Below the pieces are notes generated by a model, which ran no database searches, was not told the origin of the DNA, and worked only from the letters and a program-made list of their open reading frames with translations. The translations under genes were made by a program, and so were the position numbers. 64,000 nucleotides of DNA from Nevskiaceae bacterium. Lineage in GTDB: Bacteria > Pseudomonadota > Gammaproteobacteria > Nevskiales > Nevskiaceae. The stretch covers positions 1 through 64,000 of the forward strand of contig SSEB01000006.1 of the NCBI GenBank assembly GCA_008012115.1, in the 5' to 3' direction. Below are positions 1-7,413 of the stretch, piece after piece (the stretch's first letter is position 1; each line of letters starts with the position of its first letter).

Positions 1-230
1 AGCATGCCTTTCAGCGAGCAGGCACCATGCAGTGGACATGGGCCGCGCCGGCAGTCGGCGAGTTCGCCGCTACCCTCCATGGCTTCGACGACATCCCCGA
101 TGCGTAGCGTGCCCGCGGGCACGCTACGCATCGGGGATGTCGTCGAAGCCATGGAGGGTAGCGGCGAACTCGCCGACTGCCGGCGCGGCCCATGTCCACT
201 GCATGGTGCCTGCTCGCTGAAAGGCATGCT
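1..230. repeat. Perfect 230-bp palindrome at window edge
   Basis: Every base i from 1 to 230 is complementary to base 231-i, checked in 10-base blocks across the whole arm. The axis lies inside cccgcggg at 112-119. There is no spacer and no mismatch. The right arm carries sensible coding sequence of an Rrf2-family regulator, while the left arm is only its reverse complement. This suggests a fold-back join, either an assembly or amplification artefact at a contig end or a very young inverted duplication. Perfect spacer-free palindromes of this size are normally unstable in bacteria (SbcCD cleavage), which favours an artefact. Confidence 0.95.
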
Positions 231-339
231 CGACCGCGCTGAACAGAGTTTCGTCAGCGAGTTGAACCGATACACGATTGCCGACGCGCTACGTGGAAAG
301 ACGCTGCAGCGGCTGGAGCAGCTCCTGATCGCCGCCTAG
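112..339 (+). CDS. Rrf2-family (NsrR-like) regulator, C-terminal fragment
   Basis: The 75 readable C-terminal residues match the second half of Rrf2-family regulators: a G-T-L-R-I-G-D-V-V-E-A-M-E stretch, then three cysteines spaced C-x4-C-x5-C, an A-C-S-L-K motif, and an ending resembling the usual YTLADL (here YTIADAL). In this family the cysteines ligate an Fe-S cluster sensing nitric oxide, iron or redox state. The C-x4-C-x5-C spacing resembles NsrR, but the assignment within the family is tentative. The N-terminal winged helix is missing: upstream of about 112 the sequence folds back on itself as a palindrome. An open frame with an ATG does continue to base 4, but its residues are the antisense of the gene and are not real. 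The fragment is most likely an intact gene cut by the window or contig edge. Confidence 0.7.
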   Translation, partial: PAGTLRIGDVVEAMEGSGELADCRRGPCPLHGACSLKGMLDRAEQSFVSELNRYTIADALRGKTLQRLEQLLIAA

Positions 340-417
340 ATCGGAGAGAAGCGCAACGAGTAGCGTCCACTTACCGCAGGCATCTCTCGCCGAGCGCTTA
401 GCGGGATTTCCGCGGCC

Positions 418-437
418 GCCTCGTCGGCCGACGAGGC
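418..437. other. 20-bp perfect palindrome downstream of tRNA-Ser
   Basis: The 20 bases at 418-437 (gcctcgtcgg and its complement) form a perfect self-complementary sequence between the Rrf2 fragment and tRNA-Ser, about 50 bp past the 3' end of the tRNA on the minus strand. There is no T-run on either side, so it is not a clear intrinsic terminator. It may be a weak transcript-end hairpin or a binding site. Confidence 0.4.
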
Positions 438-485
438 GCGGCGCTGCTCGGGGGGGGTACGCGGCACGGGCAGCGTGGACAAAAT

Positions 486-577
486 TGGCGGAGAGAGCGG
501 GATTCGAACCCGCGATACGGTTTAACCCGTATACACGCTTTCCAGGCGTGCTCCTTAAACCACTCGGACATCTCTCC
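486..577 (-). tRNA. tRNA-Ser (anticodon GGA)
   Basis: Read on the minus strand, the gene starts GGAGAGA and ends TCTCTCC-G-CCA, giving a perfect 7-bp acceptor stem with the CCA encoded. The anticodon loop CTGGAAA holds GGA (plus-strand bases 541-543), which decodes UCC/UCU serine codons. A long variable arm with a TATACGG/CCGTATC-type stem is the class II feature expected of tRNA-Ser. The T-arm has GGTTCGAATCC. A -10-like TAGAAT lies upstream at 613-618, followed by a GC-rich discriminator as is common for stable RNA promoters. Confidence 0.97.
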
Positions 578-647
578 GTTTTTGAAACTCGGCCCTTCCT
601 GCGAAGGGGCGGCGATTCTAGCCTAGTTGGCCGCCCGTGAGCAGGGG

Positions 648-962
648 TCAGGATTTCGCAGGCTCCGTCACCGGCTGCGGCTGGGGCGTCAGCGTCGGCA
701 AGCGCGGCGGCGTATCGAGACACTCCGTCACCTTCCGCCCGGGTTTCTTGGGGTCGTCCTTGGTAGAGCCGTAGGGCACGATCTGCGCAGGCGGCGGTGG
801 GATCACCAGGGCTGCCGATGAAGACGGCATTTTCACGTCGGCAACCGACACGGCCGGCAGGCTGTAGGCTTTCTGGTAGTCGAGTTCGCCAACGCAGTGG
901 CCGCCGCTGGCGCAACCACCCAGCAGCGCAACGGCGGCAAGTGCCGGCAACAAGGTTTTCAT
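648..962 (-). CDS. Short BamC-like lipoprotein
   Basis: A 104-residue protein with a lipoprotein signal: hydrophobic MKTLLPALAAVALLGGC with the lipobox cysteine at residue 17. The mature part has Y-x-x-A-Y-S-L-P-A-V, K-M-P-S-S-S-A-A-L-V-I-P-P-P, resembling the N-terminal unstructured segment of BamC (NlpB). In BamC that segment occupies the substrate-binding surface of BamD. The two helix-grip domains of full BamC (about 340 residues in E. coli) are absent. The start ATG overlaps the dapA stop by four bases (ATGA), so the genes are translationally coupled, and dapA-bamC is the standard gammaproteobacterial order. It is probably a reduced BamC of the outer-membrane assembly machine. The relation rests on context and short similarity. 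Confidence 0.65.
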   Translation of the reverse strand: MKTLLPALAAVALLGGCASGGHCVGELDYQKAYSLPAVSVADVKMPSSSAALVIPPPPAQIVPYGSTKDDPKKPGRKVTECLDTPPRLPTLTPQPQPVTEPAKS

Positions 963-1840
963 GACAGCGCTCCGGCGGTCCGCAGGGCGGCGCGTATGGG
1001 GTCCTGCGGTTGGGCCGACATGGGCACCAGCGGCAGGCGGATGCCGGCGGGAATGCGGCCCATCTGGTTGAGCGCCCATTTCACCGGGATCGGGTTGGGT
1101 TCCAGGAACAGCACCCGGTGCAGATCCGCCACGCGGGCATCCAGCTTCTCGGCCAGCGCCTGGTCGCCCTTGAGCGCGGCGGCGCACATCTCGTGCATGA
1201 GGCGCGGCGCAACGTTGGCGGTGACCGAAATATCGCCATGGCAGCCCATCAGAATCGATTCACGCGCCGTGGCATCGTCACCGGAATAGAGGGCGAAGTC
1301 GCGCGGCAGGCCGAGGTCCAGCAGTTCGCGGATGCGGGCCAGTTCGCCCTTGGCTTCCTTGAGTCCGATGATGTTGCGGATCTCGGACAGGCGCTTGACC
1401 GTCGCCGGCAGCATGTCGACGCCGGTGCGGCCCGGCACGTTGTAGAGAATCACCGGGATGTCCACCGTCTCGGCAATCGCCTTGAAATGACGATAGAGGC
1501 CTTCCTGCGGCGGCTTGTTGTAGTACGGCGTCACCAGCAGCGCGGCATCGGCACCGGCCGCCTTGCCCTCGCGCGTCAGTTCGATGGCCTCGCTGGTGGA
1601 ATTGGCACCAGTGCCGGCGATCACCGGCACGCGGCCCTTGGCCTGCTTGACCACGCGACGGATGACCTCGATGTGTTCCTCGACGTCCAGCGTCGCCGAC
1701 TCGCCAGTGGTGCCAACCGCGACAATGGCATCCGTGCCTTCCGCGACATGCCAGTCGACCAGCGCTGCGAGGCTGTCGAAATCGACGCCGCCATCGGGAT
1801 ACATGGGGGTGACGACGGCAACGATGCTGCCCTTGATCAT
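959..1840 (-). CDS. dapA: 4-hydroxy-tetrahydrodipicolinate synthase
   Basis: A 293-residue cytoplasmic aldolase that condenses pyruvate with aspartate semialdehyde, the first step specific to lysine and diaminopimelate synthesis. Visible family features are GTTGE near residue 43, L-Y-N-V-P-G-R-T-G with the catalytic tyrosine near 133, the Schiff-base lysine in G-L-K-E-A-K-G near 161, and Y-S-G-D-D near 187. Length matches the family (292 in E. coli). It is followed by the overlapping BamC-like lipoprotein gene and stands divergent from gcvR with a 131-bp spacer. A TATAAT-like -10 lies on the minus strand at 1873-1878, without a clear -35. Confidence 0.97.
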   Translation of the reverse strand: MIKGSIVAVVTPMYPDGGVDFDSLAALVDWHVAEGTDAIVAVGTTGESATLDVEEHIEVIRRVVKQAKGRVPVIAGTGANSTSEAIELTREGKAAGADAALLVTPYYNKPPQEGLYRHFKAIAETVDIPVILYNVPGRTGVDMLPATVKRLSEIRNIIGLKEAKGELARIRELLDLGLPRDFALYSGDDATARESILMGCHGDISVTANVAPRLMHEMCAAALKGDQALAEKLDARVADLHRVLFLEPNPIPVKWALNQMGRIPAGIRLPLVPMSAQPQDPIRAALRTAGALS

Positions 1841-1916
1841 GCGGGAATGAGGGGAGTTTTGAGGGAGGCCGGATTATAGCGGCTGGGCGGGGTCGCCGCG
1901 AGCATGGGAAATGCCC

Positions 1917-1944
1917 TTGCGCGACGAGCCGCGGACGCTACACT
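1917..1944 (+). promoter_or_regulatory. Candidate promoter of gcvR-bcp
   Basis: TTGCGC at 1917-1922 and TACACT at 1939-1944 are separated by 16 bases and lie 27 bases before the gcvR start codon. This fits a sigma-70 promoter for gcvR-bcp. It was identified by eye only. Confidence 0.4.
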
Positions 1945-1971
1945 TCGCCCATTCGCTTTAGCATCCCGATC

Positions 1972-2511
1972 ATGGCTTCCAACGAAAACCTGCTGTCGAT
2001 TTCCGTGCTGGCCCGCTCGCGGCCCAATATCCCGCTGGAACTGTTCAAAGCCATTCGCGAGCGCGGCTGCGAGGTGGAAGACTGCCGTATCGCCCCCATC
2101 GGCGACCGCCTCGCCGCCAACATGGTGGTGTCCGGCAACTGGAGCGCACTGGGCCGCCTCGAGACCGCCCTGCCCGGTATCGCCGAGAAGCTCGACCTGC
2201 AGGTGCGCTTCGAGCGCTGCGAACCGCGCCAGACCAACCCGGAATTCCGCCCTTACGGCGCCGAAGTCATCGCGCCCCAGCAGCAGGACCTGCTGGTGCA
2301 CCTGCTGGAGTATTTCAACAGCCAGGACGTCGAGGTCGCCGAAATCTCGACCCAGAAATACACCTCCACCTATACCGGCGCGGAGATGTGCAGCGTGCAG
2401 ATGGTGCTGCATGTGCCGGTCAACCAGCATCCGCAGGCCTTGCGCGAATCGTTCATGGATCTCTGTGACGATCTCAACGCCGACGGTATGCTCGACCCGA
2501 TCAAGACCTGA
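1972..2511 (+). CDS. gcvR: Glycine cleavage system regulator-like ACT protein
   Basis: A 179-residue protein made of two ACT domains (about residues 5-85 and 92-172), the layout of GcvR. In E. coli GcvR binds GcvA and represses the glycine cleavage operon when glycine is low. The first domain starts with L-S-I-S-V-L-A-R-S-R-P and the second carries the Y-T-G-A-E-M-C-S-V-Q-M-V segment. The gene lies 6 bases before bcp on the same strand and is divergent from dapA, exactly as in enterics (dapA / gcvR-bcp). No gcvA or gcv operon is in the window, so the regulatory target here is inferred. Confidence 0.85.
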   Translation: MASNENLLSISVLARSRPNIPLELFKAIRERGCEVEDCRIAPIGDRLAANMVVSGNWSALGRLETALPGIAEKLDLQVRFERCEPRQTNPEFRPYGAEVIAPQQQDLLVHLLEYFNSQDVEVAEISTQKYTSTYTGAEMCSVQMVLHVPVNQHPQALRESFMDLCDDLNADGMLDPIKT

Positions 2512-2517
2512 ACCCCC

Positions 2518-2982
2518 ATGACTCTCGAGATTGGCGACAAGATTCCCGACCTGCAGTTGCCCGCCAGCGGCGGCCGCGAGATCAAGCTGCGCGAATTCAA
2601 GGGCAGGAAGCTGGTGGTCTACTTCTACCCCAAGGACAACACGCCCGGCTGCACCCAGGAAGGCCAGGATTTCCGCGACCTCTACAAGGACTTCCAGAAG
2701 GCCGGCGCCGACATCGTCGGCGTGTCCAAGGATAGCCTGCGCTCGCATGAAAACTTCATCGAGAAATTCGGCTTCCCCTTCCCGCTGATCGCCGACACCG
2801 AGCAGAAGGCCTGCGATGCTTTCGGCGCCATCGTCGAAAAGAGCATGTATGGCAAGAAGTACATGGGCATCGACCGCTGCACCTGGCTGTTCGACGGGAA
2901 AGGCGTGCTCCGGCAGTGCTGGCGCAGCGTCAAGGTGAAGGGTCACGCGGCCGACGTACTGGAAGCGGTCAAGGCCCTTTGA
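2518..2982 (+). CDS. bcp: Thioredoxin-dependent peroxiredoxin, Bcp/PrxQ
   Basis: A 154-residue cytoplasmic peroxiredoxin reducing H2O2 and organic hydroperoxides. The active-site P-K-D-N-T-P-G-C-T-Q-E-G motif places the peroxidatic cysteine at residue 45. The resolving cysteine found five residues later in E. coli Bcp is glutamine here. Cysteines at about 99 and 121 remain, so the enzyme should be a PrxQ subtype that resolves through a distant cysteine, or a 1-Cys form. The gene follows gcvR by six bases and ends before an intrinsic terminator at 3051-3081. Confidence 0.93.
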   Translation: MTLEIGDKIPDLQLPASGGREIKLREFKGRKLVVYFYPKDNTPGCTQEGQDFRDLYKDFQKAGADIVGVSKDSLRSHENFIEKFGFPFPLIADTEQKACDAFGAIVEKSMYGKKYMGIDRCTWLFDGKGVLRQCWRSVKVKGHAADVLEAVKAL

Positions 2983-3050
2983 CCTTTCGCCCCAATTTTC
3001 CGCCCATGCCGCCTCCGCACCAGTGGATGCGGCAACGCTGCATCGATCCC

Positions 3051-3081
3051 GCCCGCGACCGGCAACGGCCGCGGGCTTTTT
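3051..3081 (+). terminator. Intrinsic terminator after bcp
   Basis: The stem GCCCGCG (3051-3057) pairs with CGCGGGC (3070-3076), with extra CC/GG pairs inside, and is followed directly by TTTTT (3077-3081). It ends the gcvR-bcp transcript 70 bases past bcp. Confidence 0.8.
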
Positions 3082-3115
3082 CGTGGTCCAGGCCGCCACA
3101 ACCGCGTCGGGCACC

Positions 3116-3229
3116 CCACCCGCTCTCGGTCTTCGGCGTTTCGCAATGGTTTAATAATATACGTATATTTTTAATTCGTAATATTTTTTGTAACAACATC
3201 GCCCAATCCGACACCCACAGCGGGTGAGC
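3116..3229. repeat. 114-bp CACCCGCT element, copy A
   Basis: First of eight fixed-length elements. CACCCGCT at 3117-3124 and AGCGGGTG at 3219-3226 enclose exactly 110 bp. The core from about 3146 is AT-rich, with GTT at element positions 34-36 and GTAAC at 75-79. It lies between the bcp terminator and phoH (same strand) and ends six bases before the phoH ATG. Its right terminus (GGGTGAG) is therefore the only Shine-Dalgarno-like sequence ahead of phoH. Confidence 0.9.
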
Positions 3230-3234
3230 ACTCA

Positions 3235-4659
3235 ATGACCTCGAAAGCCGCCACCAAACGCAAACTCTTCGTCCTCGACACCAACGTGCTGATGCACGAC
3301 CCCTCCAGCATCTTCCGCTTCGAAGAGCACGACATCTTCATCCCGATGTTCGTCCTCGAGGAACTCGACGCCGCCAAGAAAGGCACCAGCGAAGTCTCGC
3401 GCAACGCGCGCCAGGCCAGCCGCTTCCTCGAGGAACTGATGCGCGACAAGAACCACGCGCAGATCGAGGAGGGCCTGCCGCTGCCGGCCATCCAGCACCA
3501 CGCCGGCAAGGGCACGCATGCCACCGGCCGCATGTACCTGCAGACGCACGCGCTCGACGCCAAGCTCACCGACGTGCTGCCCGGCAACAAGCCGGACAAC
3601 AACATCCTCAGCACCGCCCTCGCCTTGCAGGCCAAGCACCATGGCCGCCCGGTGACCCTGGTCAGCAAGGACATCAACCTGCGCATCAAGGCCGCCATCG
3701 TCGGCGTCCACACCGAGGACTATCACAACGACCAGGTCCTCGACGATCTCAAGCTGCTCTATAACGGCTATGCCGCGCTGCCGGCGGATTTCTGGTCCTC
3801 GCACGGCGACAAGATGGAGAGCTGGCACGACAACACCGGCCGCGCCTGCTACCGCCTGCATGGACCGCTGGTGAAGAACTGGCACGTCAACCAGTTCCTG
3901 TACATGCCGGACGAGGCCGAGCACGGCCTGGAGCTGTGCGTGCAGTCGATCAAGGACGACACCGCCGTGCTGCGCGTGATCCGCGACTACCGCAGCGGCA
4001 AGACGCCGGTCTGGGGCATCCACGCCAAGAACCGCGAGCAGAACTTCGCGCTCAACCTGCTGCTCGATCCCGACGTCGATTTCGTCACCCTGCTGGGCGC
4101 CGCCGGCACCGGCAAGACGCTGCTGACCCTGGCTGCCGGCCTCGCCCAGACGATGGACGAGAACCGCTACCGCGAGATCATCATGACCCGCGTCACCGTG
4201 CCGCTGGGCGAGGACATCGGCTTCCTGCCGGGCACCGAGGAGGAGAAGATGACGCCGTGGATGGGCGCGCTGATGGACAACCTCGAAGTGCTGACGCAGA
4301 ACAGCGGCGGCGGCGACTGGGAACGCGCCGCGACCAACGACCTGCTGTCCAAGCGCATCAAGATCCGCTCGCTGAACTTCATGCGCGGCCGCACCTTCCT
4401 CAACCGTTTCGTGATCATCGACGAGGCGCAGAACCTGACCGCCAAGCAGATGAAGACCCTGATCACACGCTGCGGCCCCGGCAGCAAGATGATCTGCCTG
4501 GGCAACCTCGCGCAGATCGACACGCCGTATCTGTCGGAGACCACGTCCGGCCTGACCAATGTCGTCGACCGCTTCCAGGGCTGGCCGCACGGTGGCCACG
4601 TCACCCTGGCGCGCGGCGAGCGCTCGCGCCTGGCCGCCCACGCCTCCGAGGTGCTGTGA
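3235..4659 (+). CDS. PIN domain-PhoH family ATPase
   Basis: A 474-residue protein of the PIN-PhoH fusion type (YlaK/PhoH2-like), proposed to couple an RNase with an RNA helicase-like ATPase. The N-terminal PIN domain (about 8-150) begins L-F-V-L-D-T-N-V-L-M-H-D with the acidic metal ligands. The C-terminal PhoH ATPase has Walker A G-A-A-G-T-G-K-T near residue 287 and Walker B F-V-I-I-D-E-A-Q-N near 395. Length and order match the family. The ATG at 3235 follows copy A of the 114-bp element. The stop overlaps the next start (TGATG), so the pair is coupled. Biological substrate unknown. Confidence 0.92.
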   Translation: MTSKAATKRKLFVLDTNVLMHDPSSIFRFEEHDIFIPMFVLEELDAAKKGTSEVSRNARQASRFLEELMRDKNHAQIEEGLPLPAIQHHAGKGTHATGRMYLQTHALDAKLTDVLPGNKPDNNILSTALALQAKHHGRPVTLVSKDINLRIKAAIVGVHTEDYHNDQVLDDLKLLYNGYAALPADFWSSHGDKMESWHDNTGRACYRLHGPLVKNWHVNQFLYMPDEAEHGLELCVQSIKDDTAVLRVIRDYRSGKTPVWGIHAKNREQNFALNLLLDPDVDFVTLLGAAGTGKTLLTLAAGLAQTMDENRYREIIMTRVTVPLGEDIGFLPGTEEEKMTPWMGALMDNLEVLTQNSGGGDWERAATNDLLSKRIKIRSLNFMRGRTFLNRFVIIDEAQNLTAKQMKTLITRCGPGSKMICLGNLAQIDTPYLSETTSGLTNVVDRFQGWPHGGHVTLARGERSRLAAHASEVL

Positions 4660-4979
4660 TGCTCAAGGAACTGAAGGACAGCGCCCTGTCGCTGGCCTTC
4701 AAGGCGTTTCTCAACGAAAAGTTCAAGGACTACGGCGAGGTGCTGGACTGCGAATTCGATACCACGGCGAACCGCCTCAGCCTGCATGCCCTGCTGCGCG
4801 GCGAGTCCGCACCGGTCAGCGCGGCGGTGGAGCGCTACAAAATCAAGCGCGACGTCGCTGGCGCCTACATCGTGCTGCACGAGCTCTCCAGTTCGCGTGA
4901 ATGGCTGACGCGCCTGCTCAACGCCCTGTTCGCGGGCAAGCGCTACGCGGTGCCGGCCGCCGTCGGCGCGCTGCTGTGA
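4659..4979 (+). CDS. Conserved hypothetical protein, 106 aa
   Basis: I do not recognise this family. It is a small, probably cytoplasmic protein with no signal peptide: an amphipathic N-terminus (M-L-K-E-L-K-D-S-A-L-S-L-A-F-K), a mixed middle with alternating hydrophobic residues suggesting strands, and a hydrophobic alanine/valine C-terminal tail. The ATG shares its A with the stop of the PIN-PhoH gene (TGATG), giving tight coupling, and the TSUP gene follows 13 bases later. The coupling hints at a role with the PhoH ATPase, but nothing in the sequence shows what it does. Confidence 0.7.
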   Translation: MLKELKDSALSLAFKAFLNEKFKDYGEVLDCEFDTTANRLSLHALLRGESAPVSAAVERYKIKRDVAGAYIVLHELSSSREWLTRLLNALFAGKRYAVPAAVGALL

Positions 4980-4992
4980 ACAGCCGGGCCGC

Positions 4993-5754
4993 ATGACGCC
5001 GACGCTGCCGGCGTTGTGCGGCTTCGCTTTCGCCGCCGGCTTCATCGATTCGGCGGTGGGCGGCGGCGGCCTGATCCAGGTGCCGGCGCTGTTTGTGCTG
5101 ATGCCGCAGATCGCGCCCGCCACGTTGCTGGGCACCAACAAGTTCGCCAGCGTCTGGGGCACGGCGGCGGCATCCTGGCAGTACGCGCGCCGCGTGCCAC
5201 TGCCCTGGCATGCGCTGTTGCCGGCCTGCGCCGCCGCTTTCGCCGCCAGCAATGCCGGCGCGCATGCGGTCAGCGCCCTGCGCCCGGAGCTGCTGCGGCC
5301 GCTGATTCTGGTCCTGATGCTCGCGGTGCTGGCCTACACGCTGTGGAAGAAAGATCTCGGCGCCCTGCACGCGCCCCGGCTGACGCAGCGTCACGAGATC
5401 GCTTTCGGCGTGCTGGTGGGCGCCGTCCTGGGCTTTTACGACGGCTTCTTCGGCCCCGGCACCGGCAGTTTCCTGATCTTCGCCTTCGTCGGCCTGTTCG
5501 GCTTCAGCTTTCTCGCCGCGTCGGCCTCGGCCAAGCTGATCAACCTCACCACCAATCTGGCGGCGATCGGCTACTTCGCCTACGCCGGCAATATCCTCTA
5601 CGCAGTGGCGGTACCGATGGCCGCCTGCAACGTCGCCGGCGCGGTGCTCGGCTCGCACCTGGCGATCCGCAAGGGCAGCGGCCATGTGCGCGGGCTGTTC
5701 ATCCTGATCGTCGGCGCGCTCATCGCGCGCTTCGCCTGGGACATGGCGCGTTAG
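4993..5754 (+). CDS. TSUP (TauE/SafE) family permease
   Basis: A 253-residue integral membrane protein with about seven to eight hydrophobic segments in the two-fold repeat of the TauE/SafE family. The family signature appears near the N-terminus (F-I-D-S-A-V-G-G-G-G-L-I-Q-V-P) and again in the second half (G-F-Y-D-G-F-F-G-P-G-T-G-S-F). Members export sulfite, sulfoacetate or other organosulfur anions across the inner membrane; the substrate is not readable here. It resembles the YfcA branch. The stop overlaps the convergent epmA stop by four bases. A second, different TSUP lies in the sulfur cluster at 22581-23384. Confidence 0.88.
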   Translation: MTPTLPALCGFAFAAGFIDSAVGGGGLIQVPALFVLMPQIAPATLLGTNKFASVWGTAAASWQYARRVPLPWHALLPACAAAFAASNAGAHAVSALRPELLRPLILVLMLAVLAYTLWKKDLGALHAPRLTQRHEIAFGVLVGAVLGFYDGFFGPGTGSFLIFAFVGLFGFSFLAASASAKLINLTTNLAAIGYFAYAGNILYAVAVPMAACNVAGAVLGSHLAIRKGSGHVRGLFILIVGALIARFAWDMAR

Positions 5755-6689
5755 GCGCGGTCGCCGGCAAACGCCATCGTCGCCGCCACGTCGGGCAGCC
5801 CCCGCAGCAGCATCAGCAGCCGGTCCAGCCCCAGCGCCACACCGGCGCATTCGGGCAAGCCGTGCGCCAGTGCCGCGATCAGGTGCCGGTCATACGGAGG
5901 CACCAGACGGCCGTTGGCCCTGCGCCAAGCCTGGTCGGCCTCGAAACGCCGGCGCTGCTCATCGGCATCGGCCAGTTCGTGGAAACCATTGGCCAGCTCA
6001 ATGCCCTTCCAGAACAGCTCGAAGCGACGGGCGCGCCCTTCGCTGACCCGCGCCAGCGCCGCCTGCGACGCCGGGAAGTCATACAGGAACACCGGCGCAT
6101 CGCGCCCCAGCGCCGGGCCGACCGTCGCCGACATGATCAGGTCCAGCCAGAAATCGCGCTCTTCCGCCTGCGTACCGGCATCGCCGTCGAAACGCGCCGC
6201 GGCACGCAGCGACGCGAGGCTGGCCGCGAAGGGATCGAGCCCGGCATGGCGCAGGAAGGCTTCGCGATAATCGAGCCGCTCGTAGCGCTGCGCCGGCGCG
6301 CCGACGGCGTGCAGCAGCGCCTCGACTTCATCCATCAGGCGGTGGTGATCGAAGCCCGGCCGGTACCACTCCAGCATGGTGAACTCGGGATTGTGATGGC
6401 GACCCGACTCCTCGCGGCGGAACACCGGGCAGATCTGGTAGATCGGCCCGCTGCCCGCGCAGAGCAGGCGCTTCATCGCGAACTCCGGGGAGGTCTGCAG
6501 CCAGCCCTCGCCGGCGGCGAAACTGTCGATGTGGCGATCGACGGTGGCATGCGCCGACCACACCGGCGTGGCCACTTCCATGACGCCATGAGCCAAAAAG
6601 AAAGCGCGGACGGAACCGACCAGTTCCGCCCGCGCTTTCAGGGTTTCGATGCTGGCTGAAGGGCGCCAGCTCTGGGTTGCGCGGCTCAT
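5751..6689 (-). CDS. epmA: EF-P--(R)-beta-lysine ligase
   Basis: A 312-residue truncated class II lysyl-tRNA synthetase paralogue (PoxA/GenX/YjeA) that attaches (R)-beta-lysine to EF-P. It lacks the tRNA anticodon-binding domain, as expected. Visible class II features are T-S-P-E-F-A-M-K-R-L-L near 89, motif 2 I-Y-Q-I-C-P-V-F-R-R-E-E near 105-116, E-F-T-M-L-E-W-Y, and motif 3 G-V-A-L-G-L-D-R-L-L-M-L-L near the C-terminus. efp lies upstream on the same strand (82-bp gap) and epmB is divergent, so the whole lysylation pathway is in 2.7 kb. The 5' part of the gene (6600-6640) contains a near-perfect inverted repeat that could fold in the mRNA. Confidence 0.95.
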   Translation of the reverse strand: MSRATQSWRPSASIETLKARAELVGSVRAFFLAHGVMEVATPVWSAHATVDRHIDSFAAGEGWLQTSPEFAMKRLLCAGSGPIYQICPVFRREESGRHHNPEFTMLEWYRPGFDHHRLMDEVEALLHAVGAPAQRYERLDYREAFLRHAGLDPFAASLASLRAAARFDGDAGTQAEERDFWLDLIMSATVGPALGRDAPVFLYDFPASQAALARVSEGRARRFELFWKGIELANGFHELADADEQRRRFEADQAWRRANGRLVPPYDRHLIAALAHGLPECAGVALGLDRLLMLLRGLPDVAATMAFAGDRA

Positions 6690-6771
6690 ACCGAAGGGGC
6701 GTTGCCCGGGGCCCCAACCCCGGGCGTTCGCCGGGCGGGAACTGCCACCGGCAGTTCCCGAAATCCCCGGC

Positions 6772-7341
6772 TCACTTGCCGACGCGGGACAGGTATTCGC
6801 CCGTGCGGGTATCGCACTTGATCATTTCGCCCTGCTGCACGAACAGCGGCACGCGCACCACCGCGCCGGTTTCCAGCGTCGCCGGCTTGCCACCGCCGCC
6901 GGAGGTATCGCCGCGCAGGCCCGGGTCGGTCTCGGTGATCTGCAGGGTCACCGTGTTGGGCGGGGTGACGCTGATGGCGACACCGTTGAACAGCAGCACG
7001 CGGCAGGTTTCCTCGCCCTTGATCCACTTGGCCGCGTCCTCGGAAGCGGTCTTGCCAGCCTGGATCTGCTCGAACGAGGCCGGGTTCATGAAGTGCCAGA
7101 ACTCGCCGTCGTTGTAGAGGTACTGCATTTCGATTTCTTCGATGTCCGCCACTTCCAGCGTGTCGCCGGACTTGAGGGTGCGCTCGAGCACACGACCGTT
7201 CTTGAGATTGCGGATCTTGATCGTGTTGGTGGCCTGGCCCTTGCCCGGCTTGCGGTATTCGTTGTCGATGACCGAGTACGGTTCGCCATCGATCAGCAGC
7301 TTGGTGCCGGCCTTCATTTCGTTGGTGCTGACGGAAGCCAT
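6772..7341 (-). CDS. efp: Elongation factor P
   Basis: A 189-residue translation factor that relieves ribosome stalling at polyproline. It has three beta-barrel domains: KOW-like N-domain (1-65), central OB (66-128) and C-terminal OB (129-189). The modified lysine is in the loop R-K-P-G-K-G-Q at Lys34, the E. coli-type site lysylated by EpmA, and both EpmA and EpmB are neighbours. The ATG at 7339-7341 gives the family length. An open frame runs further upstream but overlaps epmB antisense and has no EF-P similarity. The 72-bp spacer to epmB must hold both divergent promoters. Confidence 0.97.
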   Translation of the reverse strand: MASVSTNEMKAGTKLLIDGEPYSVIDNEYRKPGKGQATNTIKIRNLKNGRVLERTLKSGDTLEVADIEEIEMQYLYNDGEFWHFMNPASFEQIQAGKTASEDAAKWIKGEETCRVLLFNGVAISVTPPNTVTLQITETDPGLRGDTSGGGGKPATLETGAVVRVPLFVQQGEMIKCDTRTGEYLSRVGK

Positions 7342-7413
7342 GAGGGTTGCCTTGAGGTGTAAGAAAATTGAGACTTTTGTCACAACCGTGCCGGATGGCA
7401 CAATGCGGCGCGC

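Noticed and set aside
11-220. Two identical 62-residue open frames on opposite strands near the left edge.
   Set aside because: They are a direct result of the perfect palindrome and have no coding evidence; only the Rrf2 frame on the right arm is protein-like.
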